Assembly (NCBI GenBank): GCA_030649955.1
Contig: JAUSFD010000012.1
Span: 48,947 to 112,946 of the forward strand
Length of the DNA stretch: 64,000 nt
From: Candidatus Peregrinibacteria bacterium
GTDB taxonomy: Bacteria; Patescibacteriota; Gracilibacteria; Peribacterales; Peribacteraceae
Direction: 5' to 3'
Shown: positions 18,796-27,470 of the stretch, one piece after another
How the letters are laid out: each line of letters starts with the position of its first letter
Position numbering within the stretch: the first letter of the stretch is position 1
Program-made: the position numbers and the translations under genes
The notes under the pieces: generated by a model
What the model was told of the DNA's origin: nothing
The model's input: only the letters and a program-made list of their open reading frames with translations
The model's database searches: none

Positions 18796-20343
18796 TCACA
18801 GGTCCGTCCCCGAGTAACTCAAATTCAGCGACTTATTGCAGAGCGGGAAATCCGGCACAATGTTGCCCGGCCCAATTTCGCCGAAGAGCGGCCAGTTGCA
18901 GAAGGACGGATCCCGGATGACACAGCGGTCGATGACGCCGTCCTTCATGTGGAGGACGTCGATCAGTTCCCCGCGCCACGATTCGACGGCGCTCACTCCT
19001 ACACCGGTATTGGGAGTGCACGGTGTTGACACAGGGCCATGCGATAGTGTCTTGAGCAGGTGGCGGATGATCGCCAGTGATCCAGAGAGTTCCTCGCGGC
19101 GGACGAGCAGCCGTGCGAGGACATCACCATCGGTCTGCATGGAAACGCGAAGGGGACAGTTTGGGTAGGAGGCGTAGGGATGATCCCGACGGACATCGCG
19201 ATCGATGCCCGAGGCGCGCGCAGCAGGGCCAACTGCGCCGTAGGCGAGCGCTGCATCCGTGCGGAGAATCCCCGTCGTCTCCAGCCGTTCGCGGACCGCG
19301 TCGCTGCTCATGGCCATGTCGAACAGATGGCACGTGTCGGCGTAGACGTGGCCGATAGTCGAGCGGATGGTATCGAGGTCATGTTCCTGCAGATCGCGCG
19401 CACAGCCGCCCGGAACGATCATGCCGCGCCAGAAGCGGTTTCCGCAAATCAATTGGGAGAGGCGCATCATGTCCTCCTTGAGCCGGAAGCCGTGTGCAGC
19501 TAGCACCGTGTACCCGATGCCATTGCCGATGGTGTTGCCGATGTCGAAGATGTGCATCGTCATGCGTTCAAGCTCACAGAGGATGGTGCGCAGATCCCGC
19601 GCGCGGGACGTCACCGTGCAGTCGGCTATCGCCTCCGCCGCTTGGCAGAAGGCCAGAGCATGCGAGGCCGCAGCATCTCCGGAAACGCGCTCAATGAAGG
19701 GCAACGCGGACGGAAGATCCTTGCCTTCGAGCAGCTTCTCGCATCCCTTGTGCGTGAAGAAGAGCTTGCCTTCGAGGGTAATGATCCGTTCGCCCGCTAC
19801 GTTGAAGCGGAAGTGCCCCGGCTCGATGATGCCGGCATGGATCGGGCCCACCGGGATTTCGTACACGCCCTCGCCGTTCACATGGTGCATCGGGTAGGGC
19901 ACGTGCGCGTGCGGCAGACGCGAGTTCCAGGCGAAGTCTTTCCGGAGCGGATGCGTTCCCTCGGGGAAGTTCTCATGCAGCACGAGGCGCCGCGGATCCG
20001 GATGGCCTTCAGCGACGATGCCGAACATGTCCATGGCGTACCGTTCGTACCAGTGGGCTGCGAGCACGGTCCGTGTGACAGAGTCGTAGCGGGGATCCTG
20101 CTCTGGAAGCGACGTAGAGACGAACAGCCACTCGTCGTTGTGAGCCAACACCGCATGCAACCCGTAGCTCCCGTTCACTGCACGCTCGTCGGTTGCGTAG
20201 AGCAGCGACAGTGGAAGGCCGTGCGTCTGCACGAGTGTGGTGATGGTCGTAGCGAAGCGCGCGCTCTCTACGCGGGCATGGATGGCTCCAGTGATCGAAT
20301 GATCCGTGTCATGGAGGCCAAGGTTGGCGAGCATGGTGTTCAT
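18796..20343 (-). CDS. HycE/HyfG-like (NuoC-NuoD fusion) subunit lacking NiFe ligands
   Basis: 515 residues from the ATG at 20343, which overlaps the preceding stop (ATGA). Residues about 1-140 are a NuoC/30-kDa domain with WYERYAMDMFGI and GHPDPRRL...HPLRKDF. Residues 160-515 are a NuoD/large-subunit domain (YEIPVGPIHAGIIEPGHFRF). In true hydrogenases the NiFe centre is held by CxxC near the N-terminus and DPCxxC near the C-terminus. Here the matching stretches are ERVSGDAAASH (218-228) and DPSFCNW (478-484), so at most one of the four cysteines remains. The conserved end GNIVPDFPLCNKS is typical of the Ehr (energy-converting hydrogenase-related) group. It should form the peripheral arm of the membrane complex. 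Confidence 0.88.
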   Translation of the reverse strand: MNTMLANLGLHDTDHSITGAIHARVESARFATTITTLVQTHGLPLSLLYATDERAVNGSYGLHAVLAHNDEWLFVSTSLPEQDPRYDSVTRTVLAAHWYERYAMDMFGIVAEGHPDPRRLVLHENFPEGTHPLRKDFAWNSRLPHAHVPYPMHHVNGEGVYEIPVGPIHAGIIEPGHFRFNVAGERIITLEGKLFFTHKGCEKLLEGKDLPSALPFIERVSGDAAASHALAFCQAAEAIADCTVTSRARDLRTILCELERMTMHIFDIGNTIGNGIGYTVLAAHGFRLKEDMMRLSQLICGNRFWRGMIVPGGCARDLQEHDLDTIRSTIGHVYADTCHLFDMAMSSDAVRERLETTGILRTDAALAYGAVGPAARASGIDRDVRRDHPYASYPNCPLRVSMQTDGDVLARLLVRREELSGSLAIIRHLLKTLSHGPVSTPCTPNTGVGVSAVESWRGELIDVLHMKDGVIDRCVIRDPSFCNWPLFGEIGPGNIVPDFPLCNKSLNLSYSGTDL

Positions 20344-21824
20344 GCGGAGGGAGAGAACGTGAAGCAGCGGGCGATCATCGTGGCCCATTGGTATCCTTCG
20401 TTCGTCATGAAGAATGCGCTGAACGCGACGAGAGCGAGTAATTCCATCAGCATGATCGCCTGTGTGCGGTTCCACCGGAGACCCTGACGTGCGACGGATG
20501 GCGTCTCTGGCTTGGAGAAGAGCATCCGGAATGCGGCGCGCAGGAACCCGACGAACACGATGGTCAACAGGACCAGGAGGAGCAGCGTCAGGACCGGGTG
20601 CACGGACATGCCCGACGCCACGAGGAGCAATTCACTGACGAAGAGGGGAGAGGGCGGAACGGCGAGGATTGCGAGAAGACCCCCCAGGAAGAGCATGCCC
20701 GTCACGGGGGTGGAGTGCATGATGCCGCGGACGTTCGCAATCTTCGTGGATTTCCAGTGCAGGAGGATGTCCCCTGCGCCGAAGAAGAGGAGGGACTTCG
20801 CGAACGCATGGCCGATCATATGCATCACGGCAGCGACTGCCCCCACGGGGCCGAGCCCGATAGCGAAGGCCAGCAGTCCCATGTGTTCGATGCTCGAGTA
20901 GGCGAGCAATCGTTTGTAGTTCTCCTGTGAGAAGATGATGAAAGCCGATAGTGTGATGGAGAACAGGCCGAAGGTCAGGAAGAACCCGCTCGTCCAGGAT
21001 GAAGATCCCAGAGCGGTATCGGTGATGAACGTGAACCGCAGTACGGTGTAGAGGGCGACATTGAGGAGGATGCCCGAGAGCAGGGCGGACACGGGAGACG
21101 GGGTTTTGCTGTGCGCATCGGGCAGCCAGGTATGCATCGGCACGAGACCGACTTTGGTGCCGATGCCAACGAAGACGAAGACGAACGCCCAGCGCATCAC
21201 TCCCGGCGAGAACGCTGCAGCGTTCTCGTTCAGGGAGGAGAGGAGGAAGAGTGCATGCCCCGAGAGGTTCACGCTCGTCGCTGCGGCGTACATCGAGATC
21301 AACATACCGATCAATCCGAGCGCGATCCCTGTCGAGCAGATGACGATGTACTTCCAGGCGGCCTCGATTGCCCCTTCTTTTGCGTAGAATGCGACGAGGA
21401 GGGTTGTCGACAGCGTCGTGCTCTCGAGCGCGAGCCAGAGGATGATGATGTTGTTCGAGAGGACCGTCATCAGCATGCCGAGGGCGAAGAGGTGCAGGGA
21501 TGCGTAGTAGAAGCGCATCTGCTGCAGATGAACGATGTGCTCTCTCTCCTCTGTGCGCAGGTACCCGCTGCTGACGATCACGGCAGCGAGGGAGAGGAGC
21601 GAAATCAGGATGGTCAGGAGGCCCGAGAAGGCATCGATGAACCACCACTCGGTGATCCGAGGAGTTCCCGTGAGGACAGCGTGCCATCCCAGAGATGTAC
21701 TCAGCAGGACCGCGACGACCGCAACGGCAATGGCAGTGGAATGGACAGCGGAGCGCGAGCGCCAGGGAACGTACGCCGCACAGGCGCCGAGGAGAAGCGT
21801 GATGATGAGGGGGAGAGGGGACAT
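20340..21824 (-). CDS. HyfF-like antiporter-type membrane subunit
   Basis: 494 residues with about 14 predicted membrane helices. It belongs to the NuoL/M/N-MrpA/D antiporter family. Family features are the Glu-bearing helix (IILWLALESTTLS), the KYIVICSTG region, GIGTKVGLVPMHTWLPDAHSKTPSPVSALLSG and the ENYKRLLAYSSIEHMG Lys helix. These charged residues form the proton or sodium channel in complex I and group 4 hydrogenases. It stands 4 nt after the HyfE-like gene and overlaps the next gene, so the whole set is one operon. Confidence 0.92.
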   Translation of the reverse strand: MSPLPLIITLLLGACAAYVPWRSRSAVHSTAIAVAVVAVLLSTSLGWHAVLTGTPRITEWWFIDAFSGLLTILISLLSLAAVIVSSGYLRTEEREHIVHLQQMRFYYASLHLFALGMLMTVLSNNIIILWLALESTTLSTTLLVAFYAKEGAIEAAWKYIVICSTGIALGLIGMLISMYAAATSVNLSGHALFLLSSLNENAAAFSPGVMRWAFVFVFVGIGTKVGLVPMHTWLPDAHSKTPSPVSALLSGILLNVALYTVLRFTFITDTALGSSSWTSGFFLTFGLFSITLSAFIIFSQENYKRLLAYSSIEHMGLLAFAIGLGPVGAVAAVMHMIGHAFAKSLLFFGAGDILLHWKSTKIANVRGIMHSTPVTGMLFLGGLLAILAVPPSPLFVSELLLVASGMSVHPVLTLLLLVLLTIVFVGFLRAAFRMLFSKPETPSVARQGLRWNRTQAIMLMELLALVAFSAFFMTNEGYQWATMIARCFTFSPSA

Positions 21825-21828
21825 ACGG

Positions 21829-22485
21829 TTATTCGACGAGCTCGCGAAGGAGAGAACTGTCCGGCGCGCCGTACAGTTCTTGGATGCGGCGGAAGAGGTA
21901 GGACATGACGACGATGCTCAACGCGACGGCGCTGAATACGCCGAGTTCGATCAGGAGTGGCAAGCTGCCAACGGTGATGATGGAGATCATGGAGATGCCG
22001 TTCTCCAGAGTCAGGAAGCCCACCATTTGCGAGAGAATGTCCCGTCTCAGGATCATCATGGAGAAACCGAGCAGGATCAGGTAAATGGCGAGCATCAGGA
22101 ACGACGTCGGAGTGGAGGAAGGGAGGAGGGAAGCAGTGCGCGTGGAGATGGCGAAGGTCACGGAACCGAGCAATACGGCGATGAAGAGGACGGACGCTGG
22201 ACGGACGTAGGATTGGAGGCGGAGCGATGTCCCGGAGTGCCGCGCAACGGAGAAGAGGAAGGCGGGGACAGTGCAGACTTTGAGGAGCACGGTGGCGATG
22301 GCGAAGGCGTACGGATCCTCCAGTCCTTGCTGGAGCCCCACAGCGACAGAGAGCAGAGCGAGGAACACCCCGGAGAGCGCGTAGGATCGCAGCATCGAGC
22401 GTAGCCGGAAGCTCATGACCGTGAGCACCGCGCTCCCGAGCAGTCCCGCCGCAAAGACGTTGTGGAGGGGGAAGAGAGTGGTCAT
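21829..22485 (-). CDS. HyfE-like (NuoK-related) membrane subunit
   Basis: 218 residues and about six to seven membrane helices. It is a hydrogenase-4 component E homologue. The C-terminal half is NuoK-like with conserved FLTLENGISM, whose Glu corresponds to an essential membrane-embedded carboxylate. It overlaps the upstream HyfC-like gene by 4 nt (ATGA). It belongs to the ion-translocating membrane arm. Confidence 0.88.
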   Translation of the reverse strand: MTTLFPLHNVFAAGLLGSAVLTVMSFRLRSMLRSYALSGVFLALLSVAVGLQQGLEDPYAFAIATVLLKVCTVPAFLFSVARHSGTSLRLQSYVRPASVLFIAVLLGSVTFAISTRTASLLPSSTPTSFLMLAIYLILLGFSMMILRRDILSQMVGFLTLENGISMISIITVGSLPLLIELGVFSAVALSIVVMSYLFRRIQELYGAPDSSLLRELVE

Positions 22486-23420
22486 GAGAGGGGAATGAGA
22501 GAGAAGACGAGACCTGCAAGAGCAATGAAGTAGGTCACGGATAGGTACTCCTGCATGCGGTAGAAGCGCATCTTCGGGATGGAGGATTCGAGGATCGCGA
22601 GGAGCAGCATCGCCACGACAAGTTTCACGATCGCCGCGGCGATCGTCACGGAAACCGACGGGAGGGAAAGTGCAGCGGAGAACAGCGGCAGCGGGACGAC
22701 GATGTTGGCAATGAGCAGGGAAAAAACGGTGAGGCGGAGCGACGAAGCGTATTCCAGCAAGGCGAGGGAGGCGCCCGAGTACTCCAGGATCATCGCCTCG
22801 TGCACCATGGTGAGCTCGAGGTGCGTGGCAGGGTTATCCACGGGGTACCGCGCGTTCTCCGCGAGAGTGCAGAGTCCGAGCGCGACGAGACTGATGATGA
22901 GCGAGGGGTACTGAAGGAGGGCCGCTCCTCCGACGTTGAGCATCCCGCTGATGTCCGAGTGTCCGCTCACAACGGCGAAAGCGGCGAATGTCGTGATCAT
23001 CGCGGGTTCGACGAGCGAAGCCAGGGTCATTTCGCGGCTTGATCCCATCCCTCCGAACGCCGTTCCCGGATCGAGGCCGCCAAGGACGAGGAAGACAGAC
23101 CCGAGGGCGAGGATTGCTGAGAAGACGATGAAGTTGTCGAGGCCGCCCGGGGCGCCGGCGTCCGACAGCAACGGCAGACTTGTGGCCGCGAACACGGATG
23201 TGGAGACGACGACGATGGGGGTAACGTGAAACACCCAGGAGGTTGTATTGGCGATGACCATTTCCTTCCGCAGGAGCGTCGCGAAACGCACGTATGGCAA
23301 GAACGGCGAGGCCCCGCTCCTCCCCTGCAGTCGAGCCTTGAATAGCCTAGCGCATCCCGTCGAGAATGGGGCGAGGAGGAGCACGACTATGCCTTGGATG
23401 AGGAAGGCGGAAAGGCTCAT
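22482..23420 (-). CDS. HyfC/HycD-like (NuoH-related) membrane subunit
   Basis: 312 residues from the ATG at 23420, with about eight membrane helices. NuoH/HycD motifs are PFLPYVRFATLLRKE (helix 1-2 loop), AENARYPVDNPATHLELTMVHEAM and the acidic cytosolic loops. In related enzymes this subunit contacts the large and small redox subunits and transmits coupling to the antiporters. It overlaps the preceding gene by 4 nt. Frames extending further upstream lie inside the preceding gene and are not used. Confidence 0.92.
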   Translation of the reverse strand: MSLSAFLIQGIVVLLLAPFSTGCARLFKARLQGRSGASPFLPYVRFATLLRKEMVIANTTSWVFHVTPIVVVSTSVFAATSLPLLSDAGAPGGLDNFIVFSAILALGSVFLVLGGLDPGTAFGGMGSSREMTLASLVEPAMITTFAAFAVVSGHSDISGMLNVGGAALLQYPSLIISLVALGLCTLAENARYPVDNPATHLELTMVHEAMILEYSGASLALLEYASSLRLTVFSLLIANIVVPLPLFSAALSLPSVSVTIAAAIVKLVVAMLLLAILESSIPKMRFYRMQEYLSVTYFIALAGLVFSLIPLS

Positions 23421-25408
23421 ACGGCAACGAGCAGGGAAAGGACCAATGTCAGGAAGATCAGGAGGAGGTAGAACTGAATGATCCCGTTCTGGAGGCGTTT
23501 GGCTTGGGTGCTCAGCCAGAGCAGGAGACTGGCAATCCAACCGTACAGGGTGTCAAACCAGACGGAGTCTGCGTTGACGGACATCGAGTGCTTGGCAATC
23601 CAGGGGTTGTTGGCTACCAGGGGCACACTGGTGACAGTTTTTCGGTGATGGAGCAGGAAGCGGAAGAAGAAACGGATCGGAGAGGAGAATGCCGTTGCGG
23701 TGTATTCCATACTTGCGTCGACCGGTTGACCGCAATCCCAGACGTGAGAAGAGCGACGGAGACGATTCCCGCAGAGACGCGTCACCATCACCGTGAGCAC
23801 GAGAACAATGAGGAGCAACAGGAAGAGAGCGGGAGGCGACAGCCTCCCCGTCGCGACGGTCATAGAGGACGCGCGAGCCGGCAGAAAGCCGATCAATGCC
23901 GGTGAGAGGGCGTGCAGCATGTACGAGGAGCTAATGCCCGCCAGGAGTGAAAGTGCGACGAAAATGAGAATGGGTGCATTGATCCACACTGTGGGTTCCT
24001 TCGCATGAGATGCGGCTACGCTGCGAGGCAAGCCGAGGCTGGCGATGGCGAAGAGCTTCACCATGGCGAAGATGGCAAGGCCGCTCACCAAGACGACGCC
24101 CGAGAGGGTGATGAGAAGAATGCCTTTCGTTGGCAGGGGACTCTTGGGGAGTGCACCGATGATGGCCTCCAGGAACGTCCACTCGCCGAAGAATGTGCCG
24201 AAGGGTGGAAGTGCCGAAGCCGCAAGCGCGAGCAGGCAGAACGCACCGGTGAGGAGTGGCATGGCTTTCGCAAGTCCCCCCATCGCCTCGAGGCGATGGG
24301 TGTGCGTCTCCTGCACGATGGCACCCGCGCAGAGGAAGAGTCCGCTCTTGAAGAGTGCATGATTGGCGGAGTGGAAGAGAGCTGCGGCCACCGCGATGCC
24401 CGCAAGTGCATCCAGTCCTATGCTATTCGCGTACATCCCGAGTCCGATCATCGCGAAGATGAGCCCGAGATTCTCGATGCTGCTGAACGCGAGTGTCCGC
24501 TTGATATCGCGATCGACGACCGCGTGCAGGACCCCGAACAATCCTGAGAGCAGGCCAATCGTCAGCACGACGAGTCCGGCCGCTGCGGGAAGTGGTGGGA
24601 GCAGGAAGAGAACGACGCGGAGGAAGCCGTACAGGGCGATCTTCAGCATGATTCCCGACATGAGTGCAGAGATGTGGCTCGGTGCACGCGGATGAGCTTC
24701 GGGAAGCCAGAGGTGGAAGGGGACAAGACCCGCCTTGGATCCGAAACCGAAGAAGAGGAGTGCGAATGCGAACACAATCGTCGACGCGGGGAGCATCCTC
24801 GCGGTCGACGCGATCGTCGCGAAATCGACGAGCCCGCTGCCGTGGCTCAAGAGGAAGAAACCGGCGATGAGCGCGCTCGCGCCGAGCTGCGTCATCGTCA
24901 GGTACAGGAAGGCCGCTTTCATCGACGCTTCCTCCCTATCGGTCATCACCAGGAAGAAGGATGCCACGGACATCACTTCCCAACACAGCATGAATGCTGC
25001 GATGTTCGTCGTGAGGAGAACCGTCTGCATCCCGAATATGAATAGTGCCGCAGTCATGTCGAGAGCCCGGATGTTGTAGGATTCGCGATACCCTTCCACG
25101 TACCGCAAAGCGAAGAGCCCAACGAGACTCGTGACGGTGGTCGTCATGAGGAAGAAGAGCCCCGAGAGCTTGTCGAGCACGAACGTCGTGTGGAAGAGGA
25201 ACGGCAACCGGAAAAGCGGCAGAGTGTCCGCACCCGATGAGAAGAACGACACGGCAGCCAGGATGCCGATGACATTGGAGAGCACGAGGAGTGCCTGCGA
25301 AGCGCGATGCCAGAACGAAGTACTTCCACCGAGCCCCACGATACCGCTCAGCAGGGTGCCGACGATGCAGAAGATGATGCCACGGCTGACGAGGAGGTCT
25401 TGCATCAT
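23417..25408 (-). CDS. HyfB-like (NuoL-related) antiporter subunit
   Basis: 663 residues from the ATG at 25408 (the ATG at 25405 is the alternative). About 15-16 membrane helices are visible. Typical antiporter motifs are LCWEVMSVASFFLVM (helix with the key Glu), LFFGFGSKAGLVPFHLWLPEAHPRAPSHISALMSG and DIKRTLAFSSIENLG. The long C-terminal part with an amphipathic stretch is as in HyfB/HycC. It overlaps both neighbours by 4 nt, so translation of the operon is coupled throughout. Confidence 0.92.
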   Translation of the reverse strand: MMQDLLVSRGIIFCIVGTLLSGIVGLGGSTSFWHRASQALLVLSNVIGILAAVSFFSSGADTLPLFRLPFLFHTTFVLDKLSGLFFLMTTTVTSLVGLFALRYVEGYRESYNIRALDMTAALFIFGMQTVLLTTNIAAFMLCWEVMSVASFFLVMTDREEASMKAAFLYLTMTQLGASALIAGFFLLSHGSGLVDFATIASTARMLPASTIVFAFALLFFGFGSKAGLVPFHLWLPEAHPRAPSHISALMSGIMLKIALYGFLRVVLFLLPPLPAAAGLVVLTIGLLSGLFGVLHAVVDRDIKRTLAFSSIENLGLIFAMIGLGMYANSIGLDALAGIAVAAALFHSANHALFKSGLFLCAGAIVQETHTHRLEAMGGLAKAMPLLTGAFCLLALAASALPPFGTFFGEWTFLEAIIGALPKSPLPTKGILLITLSGVVLVSGLAIFAMVKLFAIASLGLPRSVAASHAKEPTVWINAPILIFVALSLLAGISSSYMLHALSPALIGFLPARASSMTVATGRLSPPALFLLLLIVLVLTVMVTRLCGNRLRRSSHVWDCGQPVDASMEYTATAFSSPIRFFFRFLLHHRKTVTSVPLVANNPWIAKHSMSVNADSVWFDTLYGWIASLLLWLSTQAKRLQNGIIQFYLLLIFLTLVLSLLVAV

Positions 25409-25995
25409 GCGGTGGAACGGAGTGCGTGCAGAATGCCTCGGAGGATGTCTGTTGGGGTGGGTGGATCGCCGGGAATGCGGATGTGGACCGGGATGACTGC
25501 ATCTACTGGCCCTACGACCGCATAGGAGTCTTTCCAGATGCCGCCGGTGCAGGCGCCGTCGCCGACGGCGACCACGATGCACGGGTGCGGTGCGCTCTCA
25601 TAGGCTGATCGCACGGCCGCTTCCAAATTCCGCGTAACGGGGCCCGTCACGAAGAGCATATCCGCGTGGCGGGGTGATGCTGCAAAACTCAAACCGAAGC
25701 GCTCAATATCGTAGTAGGCGTTTCCGAGCATGGTCAGTTCACTTTCTTCCGCGTTCGTCGATCCTCCGTCGACTGCACGGATCTGCAGTGCGCGGCCCTT
25801 GTACAGTTTCCGGATGACCCGCCGGACTTCCATCCCGATCGCTTCACCATCATCTCCCGGTTTGACCGCGAACGCCGATCGCGGCATCGTGACGCGAGCT
25901 CCGAAGAAAAGCCGCTGCCAGAGGGAGAGCAGGTACACGCGTTCGTATCGTGCACCATCTTCCAGGTCTGTGCAAGTCTGAGAAATAGCGGACAT
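25405..25995 (-). CDS. HyfI/NuoB-like small subunit with all proximal-cluster cysteines replaced
   Basis: 196 residues; first gene of the operon. The fold is clear from SPRHADMLFVTGPVTRN and the surrounding pattern of NuoB/HycG. The four ligands of the proximal 4Fe-4S cluster are gone. The usual D-C-G-S-C-N-G-C-E reads DGGSTNAEE (76-84), the usual GDCAxxGG reads GDGACTGG (145-152), and the usual PGCPP reads PGDPP (175-179). One Cys sits nearby but off-register. With the NiFe ligands also missing from the partner subunit, the complex should carry no classical redox centre. Confidence 0.9.
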   Translation of the reverse strand: MSAISQTCTDLEDGARYERVYLLSLWQRLFFGARVTMPRSAFAVKPGDDGEAIGMEVRRVIRKLYKGRALQIRAVDGGSTNAEESELTMLGNAYYDIERFGLSFAASPRHADMLFVTGPVTRNLEAAVRSAYESAPHPCIVVAVGDGACTGGIWKDSYAVVGPVDAVIPVHIRIPGDPPTPTDILRGILHALRSTA

Positions 25996-26052
25996 TCCCA
26001 GCTACTCATGGGCGGATCTGTGAAGTCTGCGTGCGATCCTGCTTCAACGCCG

Positions 26053-26910
26053 TTAGCAGATGTGCAACGAGGAATTCGTGAAGTCATTCAGATCAGGATC
26101 AGCACGGAAGAAACGGCGCATTGCCTCTTCGGTCGAGAGCGAGTAGATGTCTGCCATGCGATCCCAAGGAATGGCGCTGATATCGAGAGCGTTCGCCCAT
26201 CCGTAGCCTATGCGATGCCTTTCTATGCAATCGATCTCATCCTGGATCGCCTTCTTGGCAGGCATGAGCCAATCACGCAAGAGCGCACGCAACGTATTGA
26301 TCTGCTGCGTCACCGCATTTTCCTCTTTTGGTGGGGTTACCATTCTACGGGGGAAGAAGATATCGACTGCACCCTGCTCAACGAGCATTTTCAAGAAGAT
26401 CTTGCGTCCTACGTACCCATAGAATTCCTCCACATCGCCGCGTTCCACCTCCCCCCCCAAGGGGAAAGTTTCGCCAGATGTATTTCCATTCCTGGAGAGA
26501 TGATGGTAGCGATAACAATGACCGAATACTTCTTCGCCTGTTTTATCCCCCAACTGATAGTGATCTCTCCCCGTGCCCAACCAAGCATCTTCCGGAATGT
26601 AGAAGACGTTTTTCCTGTTGTCACAGGCTGCGTGCAGATCCTCCATGCCCTGTGTATCACGATTCGGTACGGAGAGGAAAGGGAATTGGAAGCGAGGGAT
26701 GCGAAAATCCTTCTGTAAGTCCCACAGGAGAGTGCACACCTTCTTTGCAGCAGGGAAGGTACGGTGGGGTTCCCTGTTATGCAGTACAGTAGTCACTTGT
26801 TGATCACGGATCTCCTTCTGCAAGCGGAGAAGGGCATGTTGCATCTGTCGAGAGTGCTCAGAGTCGATCCTCCCTCCCGATTCAGCCTCTCGTGAGAGCT
26901 CGTGAAGCAT
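26053..26910 (-). CDS. uncharacterised 285-residue protein
   Basis: I do not recognise this protein. It has a charged helical N-terminus (with QMQHALLRLQKEIRDQQ), a central segment rich in aromatic and His residues (EVFGHCYRYHHLSRNG, EEFYGYVGRKIFLKML) and a helical C-terminus. No signal peptide or membrane helix is seen, so it is probably cytoplasmic. It ends 57 nt before the first gene of the complex-I-like operon, on the same strand and with no clear terminator, so it may be cotranscribed with it. Its own promoter is the best-matched in this part of the window. Confidence 0.7.
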   Translation of the reverse strand: MLHELSREAESGGRIDSEHSRQMQHALLRLQKEIRDQQVTTVLHNREPHRTFPAAKKVCTLLWDLQKDFRIPRFQFPFLSVPNRDTQGMEDLHAACDNRKNVFYIPEDAWLGTGRDHYQLGDKTGEEVFGHCYRYHHLSRNGNTSGETFPLGGEVERGDVEEFYGYVGRKIFLKMLVEQGAVDIFFPRRMVTPPKEENAVTQQINTLRALLRDWLMPAKKAIQDEIDCIERHRIGYGWANALDISAIPWDRMADIYSLSTEEAMRRFFRADPDLNDFTNSSLHIC

Positions 26911-26956
26911 ATTGTCATTTTTAAACGTAGCAGGACCGGATGCGATAGTAGTGAAT

Positions 26957-26985
26957 ACTATAACAGATATTCCTTATTAATGCAA
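26957..26985 (-). promoter_or_regulatory. sigma70-type promoter TTGCAT-17-TATAGT
   Basis: On the minus strand the -35 TTGCAT (26980-26985) and -10 TATAGT (26957-26962) are 17 nt apart. The start would be about 26950, leaving a leader of about 40 nt before the ATG at 26910. It could drive this gene and the complex-I-like operon behind it. Confidence 0.7.
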
Positions 26986-27011
26986 CTCCGCTAGGACGGA
27001 CTCGAAAGAGA

Positions 27012-27098
27012 TTCACCCTGCACGGATTGCAGAGGGAAATTCAGAAAACTCATCGGAACATTTTCCTCGTATGAACATACGAAGGAAGGCAGGGTGAA
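27012..27098. other. possible structured RNA in the gap before tRNA-Arg
   Basis: TTCACCCTGC (27012-27021) and GCAGGGTGAA (27089-27098) are perfectly complementary. They enclose a smaller hairpin CGTATG-AA-CATACG (27068-27081) flanked by TTCCT/AGGAA. A third hairpin lies at 27101-27118. No convincing reading frame covers the region, so it may be a small RNA or a relic. I cannot assign a family. Confidence 0.35.
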
Positions 27099-27204
27099 AC
27101 TCCCCGACTTCTTCGGGACACGAGAAAGTGGCTCCCGAAACGGAACGCTAGCTAGGGACGAGCCTGATCCGACTGCCTGCCGCAACCCCACTGAGAAAAC
27201 TGGG

Positions 27205-27281
27205 TGGTGCCCCCTGCAGGGATCGAACCTGCAACCTTCGGTTCCGAAGACCGACGCTCTATCCAGTTGAGCTAAGGGGGC
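27205..27281 (-). tRNA. tRNA-Arg (anticodon TCG)
   Basis: Read on the minus strand, the acceptor GCCCCCT pairs with AGGGGGC. The D-arm is GCTC/GAGC. The anticodon stem TCGGT/ACCGA encloses the loop CTTCGGA, giving anticodon TCG. The T-arm GCAGG-TTCGATC-CCTGC is intact. The 3' CCA (27205-27207) is encoded. Total 77 nt. Confidence 0.95.
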
Positions 27282-27285
27282 GGAG

Positions 27286-27325
27286 GCGGGAAGCCAGGTG
27301 CTCTACCAGCTGCTTGCCCACCCGT
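27286..27325 (-). pseudogene. 5'-half of a tRNA-like sequence (Gly-TCC type)
   Basis: On the minus strand, just upstream of tRNA-Arg, the sequence contains AGC-AGCTGGTA-GAGC, a D-arm, followed by ACCTGG-CTTCC, the 5' side of an anticodon stem and loop as in many tRNA-Gly(TCC). The 3' half is missing and the 5' end runs into a REP-like palindrome. It looks like a truncated tRNA relic. Confidence 0.45.
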
Positions 27326-27360
27326 AGTTTGCCGAGGCGGACGAAGGCGGGAGCTACGGA
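27321..27360. repeat. REP-like palindrome, CTTCG/CTACG family (copy 1)
   Basis: CCGTAG (27322-27327) pairs with CTACGG (27354-27359) around a GCCGAGGCGGACGAAGGCGG core. Related CTTCG...CTACG palindromes occur at 32673, 54254 and 63869. Confidence 0.6.
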
Positions 27361-27470
27361 GGCACAATCGCAAGGTGATTGTACTTCCTCTGCATTCCAT
27401 ATTCTACATTCAATATTCTTCGGTATTCCTCTTCACGTCACCGCAAACTTGTGCGTGCTATACTCCTCCC

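Noticed and set aside
18614..18817. Plus-strand 67-codon frame between the Tat gene and the complex-I-like operon
   Set aside because: It covers promoter signals of the minus-strand gene and has no motif or start support.
21111..22404. Plus-strand frames opposite the complex-I-like membrane subunits
   Set aside because: Highly charged antisense shadows of transmembrane helices.
26008..26718. Plus-strand 236-codon frame opposite the 285-residue gene
   Set aside because: The minus-strand frame has the better promoter and composition and continues to the operon.
26991..27191. 66-codon minus-strand frame before tRNA-Arg
   Set aside because: Low-complexity Ser-rich product overlapping strong RNA-like inverted repeats.
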